A DNA stretch of 34,845 nucleotides from Butyrivibrio sp. GTDB lineage: Bacteria; Bacillota; Clostridia; Lachnospirales; Lachnospiraceae. Positions 23,555-32,900 of this stretch are shown here, piece after piece. Every line of letters begins with the position of its first letter. Position 1 is the first letter of the stretch. A program made the translations under genes and the position numbers. Location of the stretch: NCBI RefSeq assembly GCF_017635265.1, contig NZ_JAGBLU010000027.1:1-34845 (forward strand), written 5' to 3'. The notes beneath the pieces are model-generated. The model was not told where the DNA came from, made no database searches, and saw only the letters and a list, made by a program, of their open reading frames with translations.

Positions 23555-23646
23555 ATTTCCCTCCAGGTATTTTACTGATATCCATTATATATCAATGATT
23601 ATTCCAGTAAAATACACAAAAGTTCATAATTTCCATATTTTCGGTG

Positions 23647-23655
23647 TGTTATAAT
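23647..23655 (+). promoter_or_regulatory. Extended -10 promoter of a leaderless MATE transcript
   Basis: TGT-TATAAT ends six bases before the ATG at 23662, so the expected transcript start is the A of that ATG. No Shine-Dalgarno sequence precedes this ATG or the in-frame ATGs at 23695 and 23704. No good -35 is seen, as allowed for extended -10 promoters. Confidence 0.6.
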
Positions 23656-23661
23656 TATTTT

Positions 23662-25023
23662 ATGAAAAAATCTAATACAAATCTTAATCGAACAATGACA
23701 AATATGATAGAAGGGACTCTTTTAGACAAAATAGTCCTGTTCGCACTTCCTCTTGCCATGACAAGTATCCTGCAGCAGCTTTTTAATGCAGCTGATCTTG
23801 CTGTGGTAGGACGTTTTGCTTCCCCCCAGGCCATGGCCGCTGTAGGAAGTAATTCCTCTGTAATAAATCTTATAATCAGTTTTTTTGTGGGACTGTCGGT
23901 AGGAGCCAACGCCCTGATTGCCATGGAAATAGGCGGCGGTCATAAGGAAAGGATCAATGAGACCGTACACACCGTTATTACAGTTTCTCTCATCGCCGGA
24001 TGTTCGCTTATTGTAATTGGCTTTTTTGTGTCTAAGCCTCTTTTGATACTGATGGCTGCACCAACAGAGGTTTTAAGCCTCGCAATCCTTTATCTTCGGA
24101 TTTATTTTTTTGCCATGCCTGCACTTATGATATACAACTATGGCTCTGCAATACTCAGAAGTAAAGGTGATTCCAAAAGACCTCTCTATGCCATGATTCT
24201 TTCAGGCATCATCAATATCATATTGAATCTGATATTTGTAATTATCTTCCATCTTCATGTAATAGGAGTTGCCCTTGCTACCGTTTTTTCAAACATGTTT
24301 GGTGCAGGACTTGTTTTATACTTCCTTATGACAGAAGATGCTACTTTCAGATTAAGCTTTAAAAAACTTAGTGTAAACAAAAATTACCTTCTTAAGATGA
24401 TGCAGATTGGACTTCCGGCAGGATTACAGGGCGCTGTTTTCTCTTTGTCAAACGTAGTCATTCAATCTACGGTAAACAGCTTTGGTGCTGATGCTATAGC
24501 AGGTGCTACAGCGGCAGCCAATTTTGACTTCATATCCTACTGCGCCATGAGTGGATTTGCTCAGGCGGCTGTAACCTTCACCAGTCAGAATTATGGTGCC
24601 AAAAGATATGACAGATGTAAGAAGGTTTTCAGAATATGCATGAGTTGCGGAATTGGAGCATCGGTTGTTGTAGTCATCATTCTTAGCCTGTTAAGATATC
24701 AGGTAATAAATCTTTTTACTACTGATCCGGCCGTTATAGAATATGCCATGATAAGAATTAACAGTGCTTTCTTATTCCACTATCTTATCGGAACCTATGA
24801 AATAAGCGGAGGGTGCCTTAGAGGTATGAACCGCTCACTTTTCCCGGCACTTATTTCAATATTTGGAACCTGCATATTCAGACTGATATATGTTTTTACC
24901 TATATTCCAACCCATCACACCTTCAGTTCTCTGTTCCATGTATATCCACTTTCATGGCTCCTTACAGGTGCCGTAACTATAAGTGTATACTTCATAGTAA
25001 GAACAAAGGTTTTTAAAGAGTAA
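23662..25023 (+). CDS. MATE-family multidrug/cation antiporter
   Basis: The 453-residue protein has twelve hydrophobic helices in two similar halves and family motifs: LPLAMTSILQQLFNAADLAVVGRF near the N-terminus and LPAGLQGAVFSLSNVVIQS, GADAIAGATAA and GFAQAAVTFTSQNYGA in the second half. MATE proteins expel drugs or metabolites in exchange for Na+ or H+; the substrate is not predictable. The reading frame extends further up to an ATG at 23644, but this lies before the -10 box and would not be in the transcript. The start at 23662 has no ribosome binding site and fits a leaderless mRNA. A terminator follows the gene. Confidence 0.93.
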   Translation: MKKSNTNLNRTMTNMIEGTLLDKIVLFALPLAMTSILQQLFNAADLAVVGRFASPQAMAAVGSNSSVINLIISFFVGLSVGANALIAMEIGGGHKERINETVHTVITVSLIAGCSLIVIGFFVSKPLLILMAAPTEVLSLAILYLRIYFFAMPALMIYNYGSAILRSKGDSKRPLYAMILSGIINIILNLIFVIIFHLHVIGVALATVFSNMFGAGLVLYFLMTEDATFRLSFKKLSVNKNYLLKMMQIGLPAGLQGAVFSLSNVVIQSTVNSFGADAIAGATAAANFDFISYCAMSGFAQAAVTFTSQNYGAKRYDRCKKVFRICMSCGIGASVVVVIILSLLRYQVINLFTTDPAVIEYAMIRINSAFLFHYLIGTYEISGGCLRGMNRSLFPALISIFGTCIFRLIYVFTYIPTHHTFSSLFHVYPLSWLLTGAVTISVYFIVRTKVFKE

Positions 25024-25032
25024 TAAAAAATA

Positions 25033-25072
25033 TCCCGGTCTGGACCTTAGATCCATGACCAGGAATCTTTTT
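25033..25072 (+). terminator. Intrinsic terminator after the MATE gene
   Basis: TCCCGGTCTGGA pairs with TCCATGACCAGGA with small irregularities and is followed by TCTTTTT. It is ten bases after the MATE stop. Confidence 0.8.
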
Positions 25073-25133
25073 ATTCTCATGCAGCATTATATGCAGTTTT
25101 TTGTCTCCGGTTCTAAATCCATATTCTCAATTA

Positions 25134-26072
25134 TTATTTGCACTCTTTTTTTAATACGATTGGCCATACACACATAGCAAAAAGAAGCATTATGCAACGA
25201 GCAAGTAAATGTCCCCAATGTGGTCCAAATGCTGCAACAATTGTTGCCGGTGCAAACAGCTCTTTCCACACAAATGTGATTGCTACTCCTATACACACAA
25301 GTAAAGGAAGATTTCTTGAGCCAAACGGAATTTCATAGTGAATATAGTGACGCTCTATAAAACTTCCAATCAGGAAACCAATAAATGCGCCACAGGCCTT
25401 AAAACAATCATTCATCATCTTCTGCGGATCAACCAGAAGGCTTCCGGATGCGTCATAATCCATCGGATATGGCTTTACCTGAATATATATCAGAGAAATA
25501 ATAACAAAAATGACTCCTGCAAAAGTCAGAATATCTATCAGTTTTTCATTGCCTTCTATTTTCTTTGAAACTGCCAGAACAACGCAAATAATGATAATTG
25601 ACTCTATAAAAGCAACCAAAACATCCTGAGGAGTATGCACTCCAAGGAAATTTCTCGAAAAAGCGGTAAGCAGAATCAAAACACCGCAAAGAATAGAAAT
25701 TCCTTTTCGCTTATCTTTCTGCCAGGCTATGACAGTCCCATAATTTGTTGTTGCAGTTCTTGTGTGACCACTTGGAAAAGAATATCCGGTTGCCGCTACT
25801 TTGGAATCACCAGCAGGTTCAATTAAATCCGACCTTATCCATGGACGATAAGCACAAACCGTAAGTTTGATAAGTCCATTGATAATTTCTCCAAAGAAAT
25901 GGTTGGTCAGAAAAATGTAGCCCCATCTCTTGTCAACTCCCCAAAAGATCACAAAGGGAAGAAAAGGCAAAATATCAACGGCAAACTTCGAAATGGCATT
26001 AAAAAACTCATCAAACAATCCTCCGGTAGCATTTCGAAGTTCCTGTAACCACAATAAGTATTGAATATCCAT
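25134..26072 (-). CDS. PAP2-family membrane phosphatase (second)
   Basis: The 312-residue membrane protein has KLTVCAYRP (K-x6-RP), FPSGHTRTATTNYG and SRNFLGVHTPQD (SR-x5-H-x3-D), so all catalytic residues are present. About eight helices are predicted. It has the same plan as the protein at 19457–20416 but is not a recent duplicate, since the sequence outside the motifs is different. Many Lachnospiraceae copies sit alone, as here. The lipid phosphate substrate is not known. The start has GAAGGAG upstream. Confidence 0.9.
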   Translation of the reverse strand: MDIQYLLWLQELRNATGGLFDEFFNAISKFAVDILPFLPFVIFWGVDKRWGYIFLTNHFFGEIINGLIKLTVCAYRPWIRSDLIEPAGDSKVAATGYSFPSGHTRTATTNYGTVIAWQKDKRKGISILCGVLILLTAFSRNFLGVHTPQDVLVAFIESIIIICVVLAVSKKIEGNEKLIDILTFAGVIFVIISLIYIQVKPYPMDYDASGSLLVDPQKMMNDCFKACGAFIGFLIGSFIERHYIHYEIPFGSRNLPLLVCIGVAITFVWKELFAPATIVAAFGPHWGHLLARCIMLLFAMCVWPIVLKKECK

Positions 26073-26202
26073 AGCGTTTTCTCCTTCTTATGTAATTGCG
26101 TATATATTTTTATTGTATCACGTTTTGTTATTGATGAGAAAACACCTTGAGAAAATGTAGCAAAATATTCAAATTGTTTCACTCCAGTTCCTTATATACA
26201 AT

Positions 26203-26230
26203 GAAAGCATGCCGCAAGCGACATGCTTTC
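26203..26230. terminator. Strong hairpin between the ferritin-like and PAP2 genes
   Basis: GAAAGCATG pairs with CATGCTTTC (9 bp, with further inner pairs possible). It lacks a T tract on either side, so it may be a processing or stabilising hairpin at the 3' end of the leftward ferritin-like transcript. Confidence 0.45.
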
Positions 26231-26305
26231 CTCAATCATAGTTGCATTTATGCAATCAATCCATTTTCCACGGATATGTATCTTAAAAGGATTGCTTTTA
26301 TTCTT

Positions 26306-26752
26306 TTACCCAAGCTGTTCGATCAAATAGTTTTCATACCCTATCTCTTTGATAAGATTAAGGTGCTGTTTAACCCAACTGTAGTGTTCCTGCTCATCAA
26401 CAATAAACTGCTCAATCATTTTTTTAGTAACGTAATCATCCTCAAACATAGAAAGACACTTGCTCATCTCCGGAAGCGCCTGCGCACTGTCCTTACAGTC
26501 ATACTCCAACATTTCTTTTATATCAGTAATAATGGGGTATTCTTCAATAGCTACAACCGGTGTCTCACCCAGCTGAATAAGTCGTTCATTTACTTTTTTG
26601 GCTTCGTCCCACTCTTCATCTGACTCAGCCATAATCTTATCAGCAAGCTTTCCAAAGCCTCTCTGCTTAAGAAGCTGAGCATGAATAGAATGCTGCTGAG
26701 AATTTCCAAACCAACCTTTTGCAAAACCTTTAAGTAGCTCGATCTTTGTCAT
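26306..26752 (-). CDS. Ferritin-like (bacterioferritin-type) protein with an altered di-iron site
   Basis: The 148-residue four-helix protein aligns with bacterioferritin: QQHSIHAQLLKQRGF against the first helix, ESDEEWDEAKKVNERLIQLGETP against the second, and VDEQEHYSWVKQHLNLIKEIGYENYL against the last. The C-terminal E-x-x-H is intact (EQEH). The first E-x-x-H is E-x-x-E, and the Glu expected in helix 1 appears to be Trp or Gly, so a normal ferroxidase centre is unlikely. Alternative roles are iron or haem storage without oxidation, or a DNA-binding or rubrerythrin-like function. The longer frame from 26773 is excluded because GGAGG lies inside it; the ATG at 26752 has seven-base spacing. 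Confidence 0.75.
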   Translation of the reverse strand: MTKIELLKGFAKGWFGNSQQHSIHAQLLKQRGFGKLADKIMAESDEEWDEAKKVNERLIQLGETPVVAIEEYPIITDIKEMLEYDCKDSAQALPEMSKCLSMFEDDYVTKKMIEQFIVDEQEHYSWVKQHLNLIKEIGYENYLIEQLG

Positions 26753-26951
26753 ATAAATACCTCCTTTATGCAATTAATATTTCTATAACCCTTTTTAAAC
26801 AGCACCATCCTATACTTAACGCTCTATCATTTTATTGTGCTATTTAATTGTTTGCAATTCATATCTTAAACCTTATTTTTTGTAAAAGCAATACACTAAA
26901 TATTAAAAAAAGTATAAAATAATTTTTATATTGTTTTGAAAGGGGTAATAA

Positions 26952-27512
26952 ATGTTACCAATTAAATTAGTCAGAAGTAAAAGAAAAACTTTATGTATAG
27001 AAGTAACCTCCGACTGCCGGGTTATAGTAAGGGCACCGCTACGAATCTCTGAAAAGGAAATAAACAACTTCATTGGCGAAAAAGCTGACTGGATTGAAAA
27101 AAACTTATCCAAAATGAATGAACGTCAGAAAATAAAGAAAATAAATGAAGAGAATTCAACGCCTCTAACCGAACAGGATATACGCCTGCTTACTACCAGA
27201 GCCAAACGAATAATCCCTGTTAAGGTAAAAAAATATGCAGACATAATCGGAGTTGATTATGGCCGCATAACGATCAGAATGCAAAAAAGCCGCTGGGGAA
27301 GCTGCAGTTTTAAAGGAAACCTCAATTTCAACTGTTTGCTAATGAACGCCCCGGAGGAAATACTGGACTATGTAATTGTACATGAGCTCTGTCACAGAAA
27401 AGAAATGAATCACTCTCCCAGATTCTGGGCTCATGTGGAATCTGTTTTGCCTGATTACAAAAAGTGCCGTAAGTGGCTTAAAGATCACGGAAATGAACTA
27501 TATTTCTTTTGA
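26952..27512 (+). CDS. YgjP/SprT-like zinc metallopeptidase (DUF45)
   Basis: The 186-residue protein carries the zinc site VIVHELCHRKEMNHSPRFW: H-E-x-x-H and a third His seven residues later. The strand before it is KSRWGSCSFKGNLNFN, characteristic of the DUF45/YgjP family (M48-like). The N-terminal part (LVRSKRKTLCIEVTSDCRV) is the usual beta-rich domain. It is cytoplasmic, without signal peptide. In some bacteria relatives are linked with type I restriction or with ribosome-associated proteolysis, but here no such neighbour is seen. The start has AAGGGG. The 3' end overlaps the convergent fusion gene by 15 nt. Confidence 0.9.
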   Translation: MLPIKLVRSKRKTLCIEVTSDCRVIVRAPLRISEKEINNFIGEKADWIEKNLSKMNERQKIKKINEENSTPLTEQDIRLLTTRAKRIIPVKVKKYADIIGVDYGRITIRMQKSRWGSCSFKGNLNFNCLLMNAPEEILDYVIVHELCHRKEMNHSPRFWAHVESVLPDYKKCRKWLKDHGNELYFF

Positions 27513-29003
27513 AAGCTCGCTCTCTAAAAGCTCTGGATTTTCAATGAGCTTCTGAACAAGCCTTAATGATCTTCCATAATAAAAACCATCAGAAATTCTC
27601 TCATCCAGTGTGATTGCAAGATCAATCACTCTCTTCATGGTAACATTTCCGTCTTTGTCATAATAGGGCTTATATTTCTTGGTTCCAACTATGACAAATA
27701 TGGAGTTTGTTCCCCAATTCATAAGATGATGATAACCGATATCCATTCCAAGAGATCCCAAATTGGTAAGTACTACAGAACACTGATAAGGATCTGTGGC
27801 AATCACAGACTTTGGCATCCAGCCGTGTCTGTCTAAAAATCTGGCTGCTGCTCCTATACAATGCTTGGCAGGAAGCTTCTTTATAAAATTCATAGCATCT
27901 GTGGATTCATCATCCTGAACTTTACACTTGGCTATCTGATCTCTGACTTTAAAGCTTATGCTTTCAAGGGTGTCGGTATCTTCTGCAACGATTCTGGCAA
28001 GAGTCTCATCTCCATCATCTCTGAATTCTTTTTTTACAGTAAATGCGGCAGTTATAGCGTTTCGCTGATACATAGTCTGATTTGCTATAAAGCGGTTCAT
28101 CTGCGGACGATGTCTTAAGGTTTTTAGCATCGCTGCAATAATGATATCAAAAATGGCTACTCTGCTCTCAGGATGGTTTTCATTGTATTTCTTAATGTAA
28201 TCTTCGGTTTTTGATATATCAACAGAAAGTTTCATATACGCTTCATTATCACATCTGTTTGGATACATAAGAGGCATAACATAATGCATAGCATCAATAT
28301 CTCTTATCTGTACCCCATCAGATCTGTCGCCTAATCTTCTTTTTCCCAACTTAATATTCCTCCAAAACAGTAAAACTTCCAGAAACAAATATAATACAAC
28401 TGCAGCCCATACATCGGTAAATGAGTGCTGCTTAACAAAGCAGACTGAAATACATATAAGAAATCCCCATATTGTTATAAAAGCCTTTTTCCATAACCTG
28501 ACGCCATTCCACGTAATCCAGGCAGAAAGCACAGCCAATGTGTAACCTACATGAAGTGAGGGACATACTCCTGTAGGAGTATCTACCCCATATATTATCC
28601 CCAGGATCCATGTACAAAAATTGGTGTACTCAAAATGATCAGGACGAAGATATTGAACAGTTGGCCATACAATATACGTTATAACTGATATTATCTGCAT
28701 TCCTACTATTATCTTCTGTGCCCTTAAAAAGCTCTCTATATCATAGAGCGCAAAAACAAGTAACGATCCTGCCATAAAAAAGTACCAGGAAACATAGAAA
28801 AGTACAAAGTACTCATTAAAAGGTATGATGTCATCCACAGGGCTATGAACTATATGGCATCTGCTTTCGGGGATCAGACGTTCCGTAACAAAATACATAA
28901 AAAAGTAAGCAATCCAACCGATAAGAAGCAGTAAATGTCTATATTCTTTACTTGTAATATTTGATAATCTAAGTTTTCTATAATCTACAACAGGTCTTTT
29001 CAT
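27498..29003 (-). CDS. Fusion of a PAP2/IPC-synthase-like membrane domain and an E2/CAT-like acyltransferase domain
   Basis: The 501-residue protein has about six helices in residues 20–215 with the PAP2-superfamily variant motifs TGVCPSLHVGY (PSLH) and VKQHSFTDVWAA (H-x3-D), as in inositol-phosphorylceramide synthases. Residues 230–501 resemble the catalytic domain of 2-oxo acid dehydrogenase E2/chloramphenicol acetyltransferase: MYPNRCDNEAYMKLSVDISK, HRPQMNRFIANQTMYQR, SVVLTNLGSLGM and ITLDERISDGFYYGRS. The last aligns with E2 DHRVVDGA, so the catalytic His of HxxxDG is Glu. No lipoyl domain is present. The gene overlaps the PlsC-like gene (ATGA), so the pair probably acts in one lipid pathway. 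The exact reaction is unknown. Confidence 0.75.
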   Translation of the reverse strand: MKRPVVDYRKLRLSNITSKEYRHLLLLIGWIAYFFMYFVTERLIPESRCHIVHSPVDDIIPFNEYFVLFYVSWYFFMAGSLLVFALYDIESFLRAQKIIVGMQIISVITYIVWPTVQYLRPDHFEYTNFCTWILGIIYGVDTPTGVCPSLHVGYTLAVLSAWITWNGVRLWKKAFITIWGFLICISVCFVKQHSFTDVWAAVVLYLFLEVLLFWRNIKLGKRRLGDRSDGVQIRDIDAMHYVMPLMYPNRCDNEAYMKLSVDISKTEDYIKKYNENHPESRVAIFDIIIAAMLKTLRHRPQMNRFIANQTMYQRNAITAAFTVKKEFRDDGDETLARIVAEDTDTLESISFKVRDQIAKCKVQDDESTDAMNFIKKLPAKHCIGAAARFLDRHGWMPKSVIATDPYQCSVVLTNLGSLGMDIGYHHLMNWGTNSIFVIVGTKKYKPYYDKDGNVTMKRVIDLAITLDERISDGFYYGRSLRLVQKLIENPELLESELSKEI

Positions 29004-29737
29004 GATTTTCTTTCATTAAACGGATAATTCTTTTTTGATACATTGGGATATGGTACAACCCTGTGCCTTAGCAGGCTATACGCAATCTCAGAAATACTCT
29101 CCTGCAGATATTTGCAGATTCTATCTGCCTCAACATCCACTTTAGAATCAGGGTCATACATAACAGGCTTTCCAAAAACAAGCTTTTTTAGTTCAGGGCA
29201 AACGTACATTGGAACAAAAGAAACTGCAACATTATTCTGCCTATAGTAATACTTGGCCACATGAACAAAGCCCCTTTGAAATTCATGAACAATGTTATTG
29301 TACTTTGTATAATCTTCCGGAAAAATAACTATAGCGGCGCCAGCTTTTAGCTTATCACAAGAAAGCTGAAAAGTCTTCAGCACACGCCTATCTCTATATA
29401 CCGGAATCGTATCTGCATTGGTAAAAATGAGCTCTGAAAGCGGAGGAATGATATGGGAAAAAAGTTTAAAGAAAGGTCTTAAAAGAAGCGGCTTTTTTGA
29501 CCAGAAATCCTTGTATGCATAGTCTGCAACTTTGTCCCTTTCCATCATTTCAGATATACACCAGGTGTAATGGTTTCCCGGAAAATATAGCTCAACTGCA
29601 AGAGGACCAAAGGCCTGTGAATGGTTTCCCACAATTACCGACGGTCCATGAGAAAGATTTTCAATACCTTCAACCTGATAAACAGGAAATACCGCTGATA
29701 CTATTCTTTTTATAACGAGATAAAGAGAACTCTTCAC
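29000..29737 (-). CDS. PlsC-like 1-acylglycerol-phosphate acyltransferase family protein
   Basis: The 245-residue protein has the acyltransferase layout of PlsC/AGPAT: VIVGNHSQAFGP (block I), NADTIPVYRDRR (block II), GAAIVIFPEDYTKYN (block III) and SFVPMYV (block IV). Block I should be N-H-x4-D, but the Asp is Gly here (NHSQAFG), and block III has FPED instead of FPEG. Activity may therefore be altered. The frame opens with TTG directly after GAGGAG with no spacing; the GTG two codons later has a six-base gap and is preferred. Translation of the PAP2–E2 fusion is coupled through ATGA. It acts on the inner face of the membrane if it works as its relatives do. Confidence 0.8.
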   Translation of the reverse strand: MKSSLYLVIKRIVSAVFPVYQVEGIENLSHGPSVIVGNHSQAFGPLAVELYFPGNHYTWCISEMMERDKVADYAYKDFWSKKPLLLRPFFKLFSHIIPPLSELIFTNADTIPVYRDRRVLKTFQLSCDKLKAGAAIVIFPEDYTKYNNIVHEFQRGFVHVAKYYYRQNNVAVSFVPMYVCPELKKLVFGKPVMYDPDSKVDVEADRICKYLQESISEIAYSLLRHRVVPYPNVSKKNYPFNERKS

Positions 29738-29843
29738 TTCCAACTCCTCATATTCTTAATTCAAACCAACTAAAAAAGTATACAACTTTTTCAGTATATT
29801 AGCCATACATAATCCTTTAAGAAATCAGTCGAAATCAAACTTG

Positions 29844-29852
29844 TGGTATAAT
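29844..29852 (+). promoter_or_regulatory. Extended -10 promoter for the ABC permease gene
   Basis: TGG-TATAAT about 60 nt before the ATG at 29912. The divergent PlsC-like operon starts in the same 174-nt gap; for it only weak TATACT boxes (around 29780–29800) are seen. Confidence 0.55.
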
Positions 29853-29911
29853 TGTTTTATAGACTACTAATGCTCTGTATTTCAAGAAACAATAATAGTG
29901 GAGATTTCTTC

Positions 29912-32900
29912 ATGCTGAAAGTATGGCTAATTGACGCACTCCGTAACATTAAAGTAAGAATAGTATCCTGGCTTTCTATAGTCACAATAGTGTTTATTGG
30001 AACAACGCTCATTTTAGGCCTGTACTTCGGTTCATCTACTGTAAAAAAAGCCAGTTCTTCTTTTATATTGCAACAAAACTTCAAGGACTTTGATATATCC
30101 TGCAATATGGGAATTAAAGAAGATGAAATTGCCAAGATAAAAAGCTTTGATGGTGTAAATGAAGTGGAAGGGCAGATTTCCTTTCCAGGTGAATTGTCGC
30201 TAGATAATAAAAGCACAGGCGTTACTGTCCTTTCAACCACGGAAAAGATCAGCACTCCCACAGTAATTGAAGGAACGCTGCCTTCTTCTGAGTCCGAATG
30301 TATAGTTTCCTACAGCGCCCTGAACAAAATTGGGGCAAAAATTGGTGACGAAATTATAGTAAATATTGCATCTGCCAGATTCGATGGCATTATTTCCAAT
30401 AAGAAATACAAAATAACAGGAATTGCTTCCCATCCGGATTATATGGTCAACATTTCTACAGATTATATTGTCCTTCCACTCTCATGCTTTAACACATCTA
30501 CTCTGTCCTTTGACTACTCCAATGTCCTTATAGATGCTGATATTACAGAGGATACCTTCTCAACATCCTATAAAAAAAGAAGTACACAGATAAAGAGCTT
30601 ATTGGAAGACCATATCTTTTCAATGTCAGATGAAAGGATCCTTACCCTTAATGAAGAACTTAACAATGAGTATGACAACGCAAAAGAAACAATTAATGAA
30701 GAACTCTCTAAAGCCAAAAGTGAGCTTGATAAGAACATTAACACTTTCAAATCCGGTATAGATACTGCCCGCATCACACTTGAAAATGGCGAAGAAGAAT
30801 TAAATACTATCAAAGCCACCGCTGAAAAAGAGCTTGCAGAAGCAGCTGCAAAAATACAATCCGGCGAAGAAGAATACAATACGATGCTTACAGATGGTAA
30901 GTCTCAGCTCGAGCAGGCAGAAAAAGACATGGAAAAAGAGCTAAATGATGCAAAGTTTCAGCTCTTCGATGCCTTTTTGACTCTTGATGCTTCGGAAAAA
31001 TATCTTAAAGAAAAAGAAGCTGAATACGCAGAAGGTCTTGAAAAGCTCGCTGAGGGAAAAGAAAAACTTAACGAGGGTTATGCAAAATACAATGAAACAA
31101 CAAGCATGCTTGACAGTGTAATAAATGACAGCGTCATAGAAGAAACTATCAGCATTCTGGAATCCATTGAAGGAACTGAAGAAACTATTGAAATACTAAG
31201 AGATGCCGAAGGAAAAAATACTATTGAAAGATATCAGCAGCTTTTTGTGGCCTATGACAATGCCCCTGAAAGTTTTCACGATGCTTTTTCAAATATAGGT
31301 GATATAGATTACGCCATACAGCAGTTTTCCAATTTAGTAAACATCAAAGAGGAATTGGAAGAAGGTCAAAAGAAATACGATGACAGTTTGGAAATGTTAA
31401 ATGAAGCCAGACAAATGCTAGACCAAGGCTGGTACGATCTCCAAAAAGGTCAGGAGAAACTTGAAGAGGGAAAAGCAGAACTGGCCAAAAGAGAACCTGA
31501 AGCAAGAAAGCAGCTTGAAGATGCCAAAAATGAATTTGAAGAAAAAAAGGCCGAAGGTGCAGCTAAGTTAGAAGAAGCAAGGAATACTCTTAGTTCTAAA
31601 AAAATAGATGCAGATGAAACAATAAAAACTCTTGAAGATAAGCTTTTACTTGCAAAAGATGAATATGCCGATCAAAAAGAAAAAGGTGAAAAAGCAATCA
31701 TTGAAGCTACTTTAGAATATAACAATGCAAAAAAAGAAGCTGATAACAAACTTGCTGAATATATGCAGCAAATTGAAACAGCCAAAACAACACCATGTAC
31801 ATATGTTGTGCAATCTAGAGATGTAAATTTTCCTTATGTCCAGACTAAATCATACATGAAGGCTATTAACGGCTTTTTCGCTGCTTTTACACCTTTATAT
31901 GCAAGCATAATTGCAATAGTTTGCTTTTTTACCATGACTATTATCATAGAGGAACAAACCAGCCAAATCGGCACTTGCAAAGCCTTCGGAATGCATGAAT
32001 CGGAAATCATGCGAAAGTATATTATTTTTGGTGTATCAGCTGCTCTTTTAGGTGCCGGCACGGGCATAGCAGGAGGCTTTGCGATAGAGAAACTTCTTAT
32101 CCATACCATGAGAAACAATTTAGCTTTTCCTCTAAGTGGCACAGGGCACAATATCCCAATGATCATACTACTGCCATCAATTGAGGTTCTTGTAACAGCT
32201 ATAGCAGTCTTTTGGTCCTGTCACAAATATATACATTGCTCTGCTGTTGGACTTATAAATGGCAACGAGCCTGTTAAAAAATACGCAAAAAAAGCAGGAA
32301 AAAGCTTTACCAATGGTGTGTATTTTAAACTTATAATACGAAATCTTTTTACTGATATAGGCAGGGAAATTGTCTCAATAGTTACAATCGTAATATGCGT
32401 ATTTGTAGTAGGATTTGGAATTGATATAAAGCTTGCCTACGAAGGAGCTCTAAGCCGCCAGATGTTTGATATATGGCATTATGATCTGTCTGTAACAGAA
32501 TCAGGTACTATAACTGATGAAGAAAAAGAGTATTTGAAAGAAGCAATCTCTGAATATGAAACGCTTTATCTTCCTATCAGTGCTGGAGTTATCACCAAAG
32601 ATAACTCTCAGATACTTACTACAATAATATGCGTCGATAACATGGAGAATTTTGAAAAGTTTTACACATTAAAAGATGAATATGGGAAAAACATCTCTCT
32701 TACTGATGATGGAGTACTGATAACAAAAGAGATGGAAGAAAAAAATGGACTTTCCAAAAATGACACTCTTCATTTGATAAGTGGGAATCTGAAAGACTCA
32801 GAAGTTAATGTTCAGGAAGCTTTTATGCTTTACGCGGGGAAAACCATTATTATGACAAGGGATTACTATGAAAAAGTATTTGGACAGGCTCCTGATCCAA

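Noticed and set aside
23644-23661. Upstream ATG of the MATE gene
   Set aside because: It lies before the -10 box, so it would not be on the transcript if that promoter is used.
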